Shown: positions 1 through 8,282 of the stretch, piece by piece
Numbering within the stretch: the stretch's first letter is position 1
Layout: the number at the start of each line of letters is the position of its first letter
Source: Ottowia massiliensis
GTDB taxonomy: Bacteria > Pseudomonadota > Gammaproteobacteria > Burkholderiales > Burkholderiaceae_C
Direction: 5' to 3'
Length of the DNA: 64,000 bases
Assembly (NCBI RefSeq): GCF_900240305.1
Contig: NZ_LT964854.1
Coordinates: forward strand, 1 to 64,000
Program-made: the position numbers and the translations under genes
Notes under the pieces: model-generated
Told to the model about the DNA's origin: nothing
The model's database searches: none
Seen by the model: only the letters and a program-made list of their open reading frames with translations

Positions 1-140
1 CGCGATCTGTGGTCCGTTTGTTTGTGTACAGCTGCCGCGTCCACCGATATCTCCCTCATCCTCTTTGTCGGCAGCGTCAGATGTGTATCAGAGACATGAT
101 CGCGACTGCTCGTCCGCAGCGTCAGATGTGTATAAGACAC
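1..140. other. Contig end with Nextera adapter artefact
   Basis: Two imperfect copies of the Nextera transposase adapter lie at about 67-96 and 110-140; both contain CAGCGTCAGATGTGTAT followed by a mutated AAGAGACAG. Their translation gives the peptide QMCIR twice, a tell-tale of this contamination. Bases 1-66 are probably also chimeric or low-quality. This stretch should not be read as biology; the real sequence starts near 141. Confidence 0.93.
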
Positions 141-1484
141 ATGGCAACACCCACTCCGACGCCCACCCCGACGCCCACTTCCACTCCCGCGCCTGCCGCA
201 GCCAACCCTTTTGACGCCCTCTACGCCAGCAACTTCCAGCTCAAAGCCTTGTCAGCGGATGCCATTGCGCCGCTGGCGCGGCCCGCGCGGGCGCAGACCC
301 TGGAGCAGGCCACGCTTGACCCGGCCTACGGCACGCGCATCTACCGCGCCACGGACGCCAGCGAAGGCAGCAGCGGCAGCACTTTCGTGCGTCACGCCTA
401 CAGCCGCAAGCAGGCATTCAATGCCGACAGCACGCGCTATCTGGTGCGAGACAGCAAGAGCTACTGGCACTTGTACGACGCCAAAACCCTGCAAAAAATC
501 AGGCAGCTGCCCAAGCTGCTGGGCGAAGCCGATCCCATCTGGCACCCCACTGATCCCGGCAAGCTCTACATGACCAGCAACAACGGCGGCAGCGCCTGGT
601 GGCTGTATGACGTGAACACGGACGCCATCGAAACCGTGTTTGACTTCACCCTGCCCGCCACCGGCTCGCCCTGGCCGCAAGCCACCCAGTACTGGACGCA
701 CAACGAAGGCACGGCCAGCGCCGATGGCCGCTACCTGGCGCTGATGGTTTCGTCTTATGACAGCGCCACCCGGCAGACCACCATGCACGGGCTGATGACC
801 GTGGACCTGGCGGCCCGCAAAATCATCGGCACGCTGCCAGCCTCCCGGTTTCCCAAACCCGGCGCAGCGCCCGATCACGTCAGCATCTCGCCCAGCGGCA
901 AATACGTCGTGCCCTCCTGGCCTGCCGAAAACAGCGGCGACACCGGCGCAGGCACCTACGCCTATGCGCGCGACTTTTCCGGCGCGCCCAAGCGTTTGCA
1001 CACCACCTCCGAACACTCCGATCTGGCCTACGGCCCCGCCCGGCAGGATTACTACGTATTCGCCGATTACCAGGCGGGCCGCATCCGCGCCGTGGACATG
1101 GACACGCTGCAATCCATCGACATCGAAGCGCTCTACCCGCAGCCGGGCGAAAGCTACGCGCTGCACATCAGCGGGCAGGCCTTCGACAAACCGGGCTGGG
1201 TCGTCATCTCCACCTATCAGGACTACAGCGGCTATGACCAAACCAGGCCCGCCGCCGAGCTGCGCGCGCCCATGCGCAAAGTCTGGCTGGCCGAGCTGAA
1301 AGCGGGCGGCCGCAAGCTGAACGTGACGCACACCCGCCTGGCGCGCTACCCCGTGCCCTACTTCTTCGAGCCGCAAGCCAGCGCCTCGCGTGATTTGAGC
1401 CGCATCATCTTCACCAGCGACTTCGGCGCTGGCGGCAACGCCGACGACTACATCGCCGGCCTGCCCAGCTGGCTGGGCCGCTGA
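141..1484 (+). CDS. Beta-propeller-like protein of unknown function, 5' end missing
   Basis: The reading frame is open from the contig edge and ends at 1484 (447 codons from the first ATG after the adapter). The first visible residues are a Thr-Pro repeat linker (PTPTPTPTPTSTPAP), typical of the spacer after a signal peptide or lipoprotein anchor, so the true start is probably missing. The rest has repeated blades with motifs such as YLVRDSKSYWHLYD, LYMTSNNGGSAWWLYD and FTSDFGAGG, resembling PD40/WD40-like propellers such as those of oligogalacturonate lyases and TolB. No catalytic signature is recognised, so the function is unknown. Export is inferred from the linker only. Confidence 0.7.
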   Translation: MATPTPTPTPTPTSTPAPAAANPFDALYASNFQLKALSADAIAPLARPARAQTLEQATLDPAYGTRIYRATDASEGSSGSTFVRHAYSRKQAFNADSTRYLVRDSKSYWHLYDAKTLQKIRQLPKLLGEADPIWHPTDPGKLYMTSNNGGSAWWLYDVNTDAIETVFDFTLPATGSPWPQATQYWTHNEGTASADGRYLALMVSSYDSATRQTTMHGLMTVDLAARKIIGTLPASRFPKPGAAPDHVSISPSGKYVVPSWPAENSGDTGAGTYAYARDFSGAPKRLHTTSEHSDLAYGPARQDYYVFADYQAGRIRAVDMDTLQSIDIEALYPQPGESYALHISGQAFDKPGWVVISTYQDYSGYDQTRPAAELRAPMRKVWLAELKAGGRKLNVTHTRLARYPVPYFFEPQASASRDLSRIIFTSDFGAGGNADDYIAGLPSWLGR

Positions 1485-1493
1485 GGGAAGGCA

Positions 1494-1520
1494 CCCGGGC
1501 CCTGACTCCAATGGCCCGGG
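1494..1520. terminator. GC-rich hairpin after the propeller gene
   Basis: CCCGGGCC at 1494-1501 pairs with GGCCCGGG at 1513-1520 across an 11-nt loop, just after the stop at 1484. There is no T tract, so it is a hairpin or weak terminator rather than a classical intrinsic terminator. Confidence 0.4.
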
Positions 1521-1656
1521 CCGCCTGCCGCAGCCGGGATGGCCTGAAAGAGCTTTACAAAGCTTCATCAGGCTTTGACTGGCGCGGCTGATGGTGACAA
1601 GCAGAATCAAAAATTTTCCGGTTTCCAACTGGCCTTCAACTGTTTCCGCTTTTGCC

Positions 1657-2928
1657 ATGACTTCACCCTCTCTGCCCGAAGCCACCTCCGCCTCTGCACG
1701 GCCTGCCCGCTGGCGGGGGGCGCTGGGGGTGCTGGCGCTGCTGGCCGCGCTGGCGGCGCTGGGCTGGTGGCTGGTGGAGCGCGCGCAGGCTGGCCCGCAG
1801 GCATCCACGCAGGGGTTTGGCCCGGGCGGCGGCGGGCGCAGCCGGGTCACGGTGGGCACGGCGCTGGCGCAGCAGGGCAAGCTGGCGGTGCAGGTGCAGG
1901 CGCTGGGCACGGCCACGCCGCTGGCCAGCGTGACGCTGGCGCCGCAGGTGTCTGGCGTGCTGACCGAGGTGCTGTTTGAAGAAGGGCAGATGGTGAAAAA
2001 GGGCGATGTGCTCGCCCGCATTGACCCGCGCCCTTTCGAGCAGGCGCTGGCGCAGGCCAGGGCGCAGCGCGCGCAGCAGCAGGCGCAGCTTCAGGCCGCG
2101 CAAGTGACGCTCAGGCGCTATGAAACGCTGTGGAAGCAAGACTCCATCGCCCGCCAGGAGCTGGATACGCAGGCCGCGCAAGTTCAGCAGCTGCAAGCGG
2201 CCGCGCAGGCCGCCGCCGCCGCCGTGGAGACGGCGCAGATCAACCTGGGCCACACGCGCATCACCGCGCCCATCACGGGCCGCATGGGCTTGCGGGCGGT
2301 GGATGCGGGCAACCTTGTTTCCAGCGCCACGGCCCTGGCCACGCTCACGCAGATGCATCCGATGGACGTGCTTTTTTCCGTGCCGCAAGACCACGTGCCC
2401 GCCGTGCTGGCCGCGCAGCAGGCCGGGCAGGCGCTGCCCGTGACGGCGCTGGACCGCGCCCGCGCGCACGTCCTGGCCGAAGGGCGCTTTGCCACACTGG
2501 ACAACCAGATTGACGCCGCCACGGGTTCTGCACGCGCCAAGGCCCGTTTCAGCAACGAGGGCGCAAGCCTTTTTCCGAACCAGTTTGTGAACGTGCGCCT
2601 GCAACTGGGCGAGCGCGAAGGCGTGCTGATTCCCGTGACCGCCGTGCGCACCGGCCCCGAAGGGCACTATGTGTATGTGGTGGATGAGGCGGGCGTGGCG
2701 CACACGCGCGCCGTCACGCCCGGCATGGCCTCGGCCGAGGCCGTGCAGATTGAAAAGGGCCTGCAAGCGGGCGAGCGTGTTGTGACCGAAGGCGGCGACC
2801 GCGTGCGCGACGGCCAGCCCGTTCAGCTTCAGGGCCAGGCGCAGCCGCAAGCCGCCCCCGGGGCAGGCGGCGAAGGGCGCGGTCAGCGGCGCGGGCGCGG
2901 CGCGCAGGGCCAGCCGCCAGCGGTTTGA
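1657..2928 (+). CDS. mdtA: RND efflux periplasmic adaptor subunit (MdtA-like)
   Basis: Membrane-fusion protein of a tripartite RND exporter: it bridges the inner-membrane pumps encoded downstream with an outer-membrane channel. From ATG 1657 the protein has 423 residues. It shows an N-terminal membrane anchor (RWRGALGVLALLAALAALG), a lipoyl/barrel half-motif (VLFEEGQMVKKGDVLARIDP), a long Gln/Ala-rich alpha hairpin, the second barrel half (ITAPITGRMGLRAVDAGNLV) and a C-terminal RND-adaptor domain ending in a Gln/Gly/Arg-rich tail. An upstream ATG at 1591 would add 22 atypical residues, so 1657 is preferred. It is the first gene of an operon-like run through 11483. Confidence 0.9.
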   Translation: MTSPSLPEATSASARPARWRGALGVLALLAALAALGWWLVERAQAGPQASTQGFGPGGGGRSRVTVGTALAQQGKLAVQVQALGTATPLASVTLAPQVSGVLTEVLFEEGQMVKKGDVLARIDPRPFEQALAQARAQRAQQQAQLQAAQVTLRRYETLWKQDSIARQELDTQAAQVQQLQAAAQAAAAAVETAQINLGHTRITAPITGRMGLRAVDAGNLVSSATALATLTQMHPMDVLFSVPQDHVPAVLAAQQAGQALPVTALDRARAHVLAEGRFATLDNQIDAATGSARAKARFSNEGASLFPNQFVNVRLQLGEREGVLIPVTAVRTGPEGHYVYVVDEAGVAHTRAVTPGMASAEAVQIEKGLQAGERVVTEGGDRVRDGQPVQLQGQAQPQAAPGAGGEGRGQRRGRGAQGQPPAV

Positions 2929-2947
2929 CAGGAAGGGAGACTTGAAA

Positions 2948-3478
2948 ATGATCAGAAAAATATCGTGGTGGATTTTGTTTTTGTTTTATGGGATACCGCT
3001 TCTGGTGAATGTCCCGTGGAGTTTTATTTCAATCAGCCGCATATTGATTACAGATTCAAATATATGGCAAGAGGCTATGGCTTTTCCATATCCGCTTCCA
3101 GAGTTTCTGGCGAAAATGATGCCGAGCAGACTCGGCACGATGCTCGTGGCGCTTTTTCTTCTGAATCTGCTGTTGGCTGTTTTTCCGGCGCATCGCGTGT
3201 GGCTCATGCTTTCAGGCCGGGAAAAAGGTGTGCCGGCGGCCTATAACGGGCTGGCGCAATGGCTGGGCATGGCGGGTGCGTTTTTCATTGCGGCTTTTGT
3301 TCTGGGAATCATTGTGACCATGGTTTTGCGGGCAGGCTCTGGCGTGCCAGCCGCCATGCTGCTGATTCCCACGCCCTATTTGATGCCCACGAGTTTTGTG
3401 CTGACGGAAATCAAGAGTTTCATGCAGCACCGGGCGGGAAAACGCCGCAAGGCGCGCGCCATGCGCCCAGAAAGATAA
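2948..3478 (+). CDS. Small multi-pass membrane protein, tandem paralogue 1
   Basis: Unrecognised 176-residue protein with about four hydrophobic segments (near residues 5-30, 60-80, 100-125, 130-150) and a basic C-terminus. ATG 2948 is chosen over TTG 2942 because AGGAAGGGA at about 2930-2939 is well spaced for it. It shares the start MIRKISWW and the central motif PAAYNGLAQWLGMAGAFF with the next gene and, more distantly, with the third (PAAYDGLFETAGVAGG). The three form a tandem family wedged between the adaptor and first pump genes of an RND operon. Function is unknown; a role as accessory membrane subunits is only suggested by position. Its GC content is lower than its flanks. Confidence 0.7.
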   Translation: MIRKISWWILFLFYGIPLLVNVPWSFISISRILITDSNIWQEAMAFPYPLPEFLAKMMPSRLGTMLVALFLLNLLLAVFPAHRVWLMLSGREKGVPAAYNGLAQWLGMAGAFFIAAFVLGIIVTMVLRAGSGVPAAMLLIPTPYLMPTSFVLTEIKSFMQHRAGKRRKARAMRPER

Positions 3479-3559
3479 TGGCCGGAAATGATTTTCAGGA
3501 TGCGCCGCTGAACGCATGCAAAACAAGGTGATCAGCCCGCCGCAGGCAGGCAGAATTGC

Positions 3560-3648
3560 TTCAAAATAAAGAGCGAATTCAGGCTATCTGAAAAGCTGCC
3601 CACCGCACATTCCTCTAGGACGTATTGCTATGAATCAAGGAGCGGAAA
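3560..3648 (+). repeat. R90 interspersed repeat, copy A (forward)
   Basis: R90 consensus in forward sense: left end CAGGAGCGAATTC, a variable stretch with TGAAAACGGCG, GCGCACA, core TTCCACTAGGACATCATG, CTATGGAT, and right end AGGAGCGAAA, about 90 bp in all. Here GAGCGAATTC starts at 3571, the core reads TTCCTCTAGGACGTATTG, and the right end AAGGAGCGGAAAA stands 7 nt before ATG 3650, where it could serve as a ribosome binding site. Confidence 0.85.
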
Positions 3649-3682
3649 AATGGTTTGCCGGGCTTCAACGGGAGCGGGCGGC

Positions 3683-4279
3683 ATGATCAGAAAAATATCG
3701 TGGTGGCTCATTTTCATCTTCTCGGGCCTGCCGCTGCCCCTGATTTTGCTGCTGACTTTGGCGCGTTCCATGTTTCATCCGGCGTGGTCGTTTTTGTCGG
3801 ATGCGGAATCCGTGCTGATGCCGTTCCTGATCTTTCCCGCCATCGTCCATACCGGTTTGTTCAGCTTTATTCATCGAATGATTCTGGAGCCGCTGGGGCT
3901 GGCTTCTTCTTCTGAATGGCTGTTGGGGTGGATGTTTTTTTTGCTTTCAGCGCTGCTGGTGTGCGCCGTGCTGCACCGGCTGTGGCAAATGGCGGCGCGG
4001 CGTGAAATGACGCCTGCCGTTTACCGGGGCGGTTTGCAATGGGCAGGCATGGCGGGCATTTTGATTTTCGCCATGCTTTTTGTTTTTGTACATTGGCCGT
4101 ATTTTGGGCTGGAAAATCTGGAAGATGTTTTTCCGCTGGACTGGTTTTTCGTGCTTGCGGGCGTGCTGCTGCCCTGGAGTTTCATATTGAGCGAATGGGC
4201 CAGTTTCAGGCAGCGCCGGGCTGAAATGCGGGCTGGCAAGAAAAACGCCCTTGAAAATCATGCCCAAAAGGGCGGCTGA
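3683..4279 (+). CDS. Small multi-pass membrane protein, tandem paralogue 2
   Basis: Unrecognised 198-residue membrane protein, paralogue of the gene at 2948-3478. The first 24 bases from each ATG are identical, encoding MIRKISWW. Conserved positions include TPAVYRGGLQWAGMAG in the middle and LPWSFILSEWASFRQRR at the end. ATG 3683 is chosen by this alignment; an in-frame ATG at 3650 follows a good Shine-Dalgarno supplied by repeat copy A and would add 11 residues, so the real start is uncertain. The stop overlaps the next start as TGATG, implying translational coupling. Function unknown. Confidence 0.68.
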   Translation: MIRKISWWLIFIFSGLPLPLILLLTLARSMFHPAWSFLSDAESVLMPFLIFPAIVHTGLFSFIHRMILEPLGLASSSEWLLGWMFFLLSALLVCAVLHRLWQMAARREMTPAVYRGGLQWAGMAGILIFAMLFVFVHWPYFGLENLEDVFPLDWFFVLAGVLLPWSFILSEWASFRQRRAEMRAGKKNALENHAQKGG

Positions 4280-4884
4280 TGGCGCGGGCGGCTGAAATGC
4301 AGTCTGAAATGCGGATAGGTTTGGCGCGGGAGCGCGCAGCGGCGCGCATGCATGCGCGGATGCATGCGCGCGTGGATGGCGGGCTGAAAAAACTGTCGTG
4401 GTGCGCGTGCTGGCTGGGCGCGGCCTGGCCGGGCGCGGCGGCGCTGCTGGCGGCGCTGGTGCTGGCGGCCAGCTGGCCGCCCTTGCTGGGGCAGTGGCAG
4501 GCGCTGGCGGCGGCGGCGTGGATGTTTTCGTTTTCGGCGGCGTGGACGGCGCTGCCGGGCCTGGCCGGGCTGGCGCTGGCGCTGGTGGCGCTGCCGCTGG
4601 CAGTGCGGCGGGCGTGGCGGGCGGCGCGGGGCCGGGGCGCCGTGCCAGCGGCCTATGACGGGCTGTTTGAGACGGCGGGCGTGGCGGGGGGGGTTTTTTT
4701 TCTGCTGGCGCTGGCGCTGGCGGCGGCGGGCGCGCTGGGCTGGCCGGTGAAGGCGGTGTGGCAGCACCGCGCGCTGTGGCCCGCTGGCGTGCTGCTGCCG
4801 TGGGCCTTTGTGTCGGCGGAGCTGGCCGAATGGTTTGGAGCCGGGCGCGAGGGCCGCTCCATGCAGGAGAAATCAGCAAGATGA
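4279..4884 (+). CDS. Small multi-pass membrane protein, tandem paralogue 3 (divergent, Ala-rich)
   Basis: A 201-residue membrane protein whose core (GLKKLSWCAC, then VPAAYDGLFETAGVAGGVFF and LLPWAFVSAELAEWF) aligns with the two preceding paralogues. It is far richer in GC and Ala and carries an extra N-terminal segment with the repeat MHARMHAR, encoded by a palindromic GCATGCATGCGCGGATGCAT run at about 4346-4370. It overlaps the previous stop (TGATG) and its own stop overlaps the pump start (ATGA, 4881-4884), so it is translated within the efflux operon. Function unknown. Confidence 0.65.
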   Translation: MARAAEMQSEMRIGLARERAAARMHARMHARVDGGLKKLSWCACWLGAAWPGAAALLAALVLAASWPPLLGQWQALAAAAWMFSFSAAWTALPGLAGLALALVALPLAVRRAWRAARGRGAVPAAYDGLFETAGVAGGVFFLLALALAAAGALGWPVKAVWQHRALWPAGVLLPWAFVSAELAEWFGAGREGRSMQEKSAR

Positions 4885-7800
4885 ACGTTTCGCGCCCTTT
4901 CATTCAAAGGCCGGTGGCCACGGGGCTGTTCATGCTGGCCATTGTGCTGGCGGGGCTGCTGGGCTGGCGCTTTTTGCCGCTGGCGGCGCTGCCGCAGGTG
5001 GACTACCCGACGATTCAGGTGCGCGCGCTGTATCCGGGGGCCAGCCCTGACGTGATGAGCCGCACGGTGACGGCGCCGCTGGAACGGCAGCTGGGGCAGA
5101 TGTCGGGTCTGGCGCGCATGGCCAGCACGAGCGCGGCGGGGGTGTCGCAGATCACGCTGCAATTTGCGCTGTCGCAGTCCATGGATTCGGCCGAACAGCA
5201 GGTGCAGGCGGCCATCAACGCGGCCAGCGCGCTGCTGCCGGCGGATTTGCCCGCGCCGCCGGTGTATGCGAAGGTGAATCCGGCAGACGCGCCGATTCTT
5301 TCGCTGGCCATCACTTCCGGCAGCCTGCCGCTGCCCCAGGTGCAGGACATGGTGAACACGCGGCTGGCGCTGAAGATCAGCCAGATCAGCGGCGTAGGGT
5401 TGGTGACGCTGGCTGGCGGCCAGCGCCCGGCCGTGCGGGTGCGGGGCAACGCGCAGGCGCTGGCGGGCATGGGGCTGGGGCTGGATGCGATTTCGTCGGC
5501 CATCAGCGCGGGCAACGCCAGCGGGGCCAAGGGCAGTTTTGACGGCCCCGCGCGCAGCTACACCATCAATGCCAATGACCAGCTCGTTTCTGCCGACGAC
5601 TACCGCGAGCTGATCGTGGCCTACAAAAACGGCGCGCCCGTGCGCCTGAAAGACGTGGCCGAGGTGACGGACGGCGCCGAAAACGACCGCCTGGGGGCCT
5701 GGGCCGCCATCCAGGCGGATGCGGCGGATGCGGCGAACGAGGCCCATGCGGGCAGCGGGGCGGCGGCCCTGCCGCTGTCGCCCGCCATCATCGTGGACGT
5801 GCAGCGCCAGCCGGGCGCGAACGTGATTGCCACGGCCGACGCCATCAAGGCCCGGCTGCCCGAGCTGGCGCAAAGCCTGCCGGGCAGCGTGCAGGTGGCC
5901 GTGCTGGCCGACCGCACGCTGGGCATCCGCGCCTCGGTGGCGCACGTGCAAATGGAGCTGGCGCTGGCAGTGGCGATGGTGGTGCTGGTCATCTTCGGCT
6001 TTCTGCACAGCGCGCGCGCCACGGTGATTGCGAGCGTGGCGGTGCCCATTTCGCTGCTGGGCAGCCTGGGCGTGATGTACCTGCTGGGCTACTCGCTCAA
6101 CAACCTGAGCCTGATGGCGCTGACCATTGCCACGGGCTTTGTGGTGGACGACGCCATCGTGATGATCGAAAACATCGCCCGCCACCGCGAAATGGGCAAG
6201 CCGCCCATGCAGGCCGCGCTGCAAGGGGCGGGGCAAATCGGCTTCACCATCGTCTCGCTCACCATCTCGCTGGTGGCGGTGCTCATTCCGCTGCTGTTCA
6301 TGCAGGAAGTGATCGGGCGGCTGTTTCGCGAATTCGCGGTCACGCTGGCCATCACCATCCTCATCTCCGCCGTGGTCTCGCTCACGCTCACGCCCATGAT
6401 GTGCGCGCGCTGGCTGGAGCCGCTGCAAGAAGGCGCGGGCCGCCTGGGCCGCGCCATGCAGCGCGCGCTGCACGCCACCGTGGCCGCCTACGGCCGCGCC
6501 CTGCAAGCCGTGCTGGCGCGCCAGACGCTCACGCTGCTGGCCGCGCTGGGCACGGTGGCGCTCACGGCGCTGCTCTACGTGGTCATCCCCAAGGGCCTGT
6601 TCCCCACGCAAAGCAGCGGGCAGCTCATGGGGCGCGTGCAGGCGGCCAGCGACGCCTCCTTTGCCCGCATGGCGCTTTTGCAGCAGGCCGCCGCGCGCGT
6701 GGCGCTGGCCGATCAGGCCGTGCAGTCCGTCAGCGCCGTGGCCGGCGTGGACGGGGCCAACAACACCGCCTTGAGCGAAGGGCGGCTGACCATCAACCTG
6801 CGCCCGCGCACCCTCTTTGGCGACAGCGAAGCGGCCATCATGCAGCGCCTGCGCCAGGCCGTGGCCGCGCAAGTGCCCGGCGCCACGCTCTACCTGCAAC
6901 CCACGCAGGATTTGACGGTGGACAGCGCCACCGGCCCCACCGAATACCGCTTTGACCTCGAAGGCGCAGACACCGCCCTCGTCAATGAATGGGCGCAGCG
7001 CCTGGCGCAAGCCTTGCAAACCGTGCCCGAAGTGCGCCACGCCACCACCAGCGCCGGCGCGCAAGGGCTGGCCGCGCAAGTGCAGACCGACCGCGAAACC
7101 GCCTCGCGCCTGGGCGTGACGGCCAGCAGCATCGACAACGCGCTCTACAACGCCTTTGGCCAGCGCATCGTCTCCACCATCTTCACGGAAACCAACCAGT
7201 ACCGCGTCATCCTCGACGCGGCGCGCCCGCCCGCCTCCGGCCCGTCTGCTTCAGGCCCGTCTGCTTCAGGCGCGGCAGGCGGCGCCAGTTTGCAGGCGCT
7301 GCAAGAGCTGCCTGTCAAAACCAGCAGCGGCGCCAGCGTGCCCCTGGGCAGCATCGCCGCCATCACCGAAGCGCCCGCCGCCCTGCAAATCACCCGCGTG
7401 GGCCAGTACCCGGCGGCCACCGTCGGCTTTGACGTGGCCCCCGGCGCCAGCCTGGGCGCGGCCGTGCAGGCCATCCGCCAGGCCGCCAGCGCAGCGGGCC
7501 TGCCCGCCGCCCTCACCCTGCGCTTTACCGGCGCGGCCGGGGCCTGGCAGCAATCGCTGCAAGGGCAGCTGTGGCTCATCGCCGCCGCGCTGGTGTGCGT
7601 CTACATCGTGCTGGGCGTGCTGTATGAAAGCTACGTACACCCGCTCACCATCCTCTCCACGCTGCCCTCGGCGGGCGTGGGCGCGCTGCTGGCGCTGTGG
7701 GCCACGGGCCACGCGCTCGACGTGGTGGGCATCATCGGCCTCATCCTGCTCATCGGCATCGTCAAGAAGAACGCCATCATGATGATCGACTTCGCCATCG

Positions 7801-8102
7801 ACGCCGAACGCACCCAGGGGCTGCCTGCCGCGCAGGCCATCCACCAGGCCGCGCTGCTGCGCTTTCGCCCCATCCTCATGACCACGCTGGCCGCCCTGGC
7901 CGCCGCCTTGCCGCTGATGCTGGGCTGGGGCGACGGCGCCGAACTGCGCCGCCCGCTGGGCCTGGCCATCTTCGGCGGCCTCGTGCTCTCGCAGCTGCTC
8001 ACGCTCTTTACCACCCCCGTCATCTACCTCTGCTTCGACCGCCTGGGCCGCGCCCGCGCTGGCAAGCCGGACAACGAACCCGGCGAGAAGGCCCCCGCAT
8101 GA
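4881..8102 (+). CDS. mdtB: RND multidrug efflux pump, MdtB-type inner-membrane subunit
   Basis: Proton-driven RND transporter of 1073 residues, the usual size. It begins MNVSRPFIQRPVATGLFM, the standard start of MdtB/MdtC pumps, and has the transmembrane-4 proton-relay motif GFVVDDAIVMIENI with its Asp pair, two large periplasmic loops, and the matching second-half motif IGIVKKNAIMMIDFAI. A short Ser/Gly/Pro repeat (SGPSASGPSASG) interrupts a periplasmic loop. The frame is open further upstream, but ATG 4881 fits the family and overlaps the stop of the preceding gene. It is expected to form a heterotrimer with the MdtC-type pump downstream. Confidence 0.93.
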   Translation: MNVSRPFIQRPVATGLFMLAIVLAGLLGWRFLPLAALPQVDYPTIQVRALYPGASPDVMSRTVTAPLERQLGQMSGLARMASTSAAGVSQITLQFALSQSMDSAEQQVQAAINAASALLPADLPAPPVYAKVNPADAPILSLAITSGSLPLPQVQDMVNTRLALKISQISGVGLVTLAGGQRPAVRVRGNAQALAGMGLGLDAISSAISAGNASGAKGSFDGPARSYTINANDQLVSADDYRELIVAYKNGAPVRLKDVAEVTDGAENDRLGAWAAIQADAADAANEAHAGSGAAALPLSPAIIVDVQRQPGANVIATADAIKARLPELAQSLPGSVQVAVLADRTLGIRASVAHVQMELALAVAMVVLVIFGFLHSARATVIASVAVPISLLGSLGVMYLLGYSLNNLSLMALTIATGFVVDDAIVMIENIARHREMGKPPMQAALQGAGQIGFTIVSLTISLVAVLIPLLFMQEVIGRLFREFAVTLAITILISAVVSLTLTPMMCARWLEPLQEGAGRLGRAMQRALHATVAAYGRALQAVLARQTLTLLAALGTVALTALLYVVIPKGLFPTQSSGQLMGRVQAASDASFARMALLQQAAARVALADQAVQSVSAVAGVDGANNTALSEGRLTINLRPRTLFGDSEAAIMQRLRQAVAAQVPGATLYLQPTQDLTVDSATGPTEYRFDLEGADTALVNEWAQRLAQALQTVPEVRHATTSAGAQGLAAQVQTDRETASRLGVTASSIDNALYNAFGQRIVSTIFTETNQYRVILDAARPPASGPSASGPSASGAAGGASLQALQELPVKTSSGASVPLGSIAAITEAPAALQITRVGQYPAATVGFDVAPGASLGAAVQAIRQAASAAGLPAALTLRFTGAAGAWQQSLQGQLWLIAAALVCVYIVLGVLYESYVHPLTILSTLPSAGVGALLALWATGHALDVVGIIGLILLIGIVKKNAIMMIDFAIDAERTQGLPAAQAIHQAALLRFRPILMTTLAALAAALPLMLGWGDGAELRRPLGLAIFGGLVLSQLLTLFTTPVIYLCFDRLGRARAGKPDNEPGEKAPA

Positions 8103-8111
8103 GCGCCGTTC

Positions 8112-8204
8112 GTATCAATAAAAGGAGCGAATTTGCACCCCTCAAAAAGGCATCTGTCGCACGTTTTGCGGAGACCTCATGCTATCGAACCAGGAGCGAA
8201 TTCA
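8112..8204 (+). repeat. R90 interspersed repeat, copy B (forward, divergent core)
   Basis: AGGAGCGAATTT at the left, a degenerate core (GGAGACCTCATGCTAT) and AGGAGCGAATTC at the right. It sits between the two pump genes, so it is presumably transcribed inside the efflux operon. Confidence 0.75.
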
Positions 8205-8282
8205 TGAGGGATTCAGACCCTTGCCTGCGGCCAGACGGCAAACAGGCTCTGGGCATCCGGCCAGCGGCATGAGGGGCGCGGC

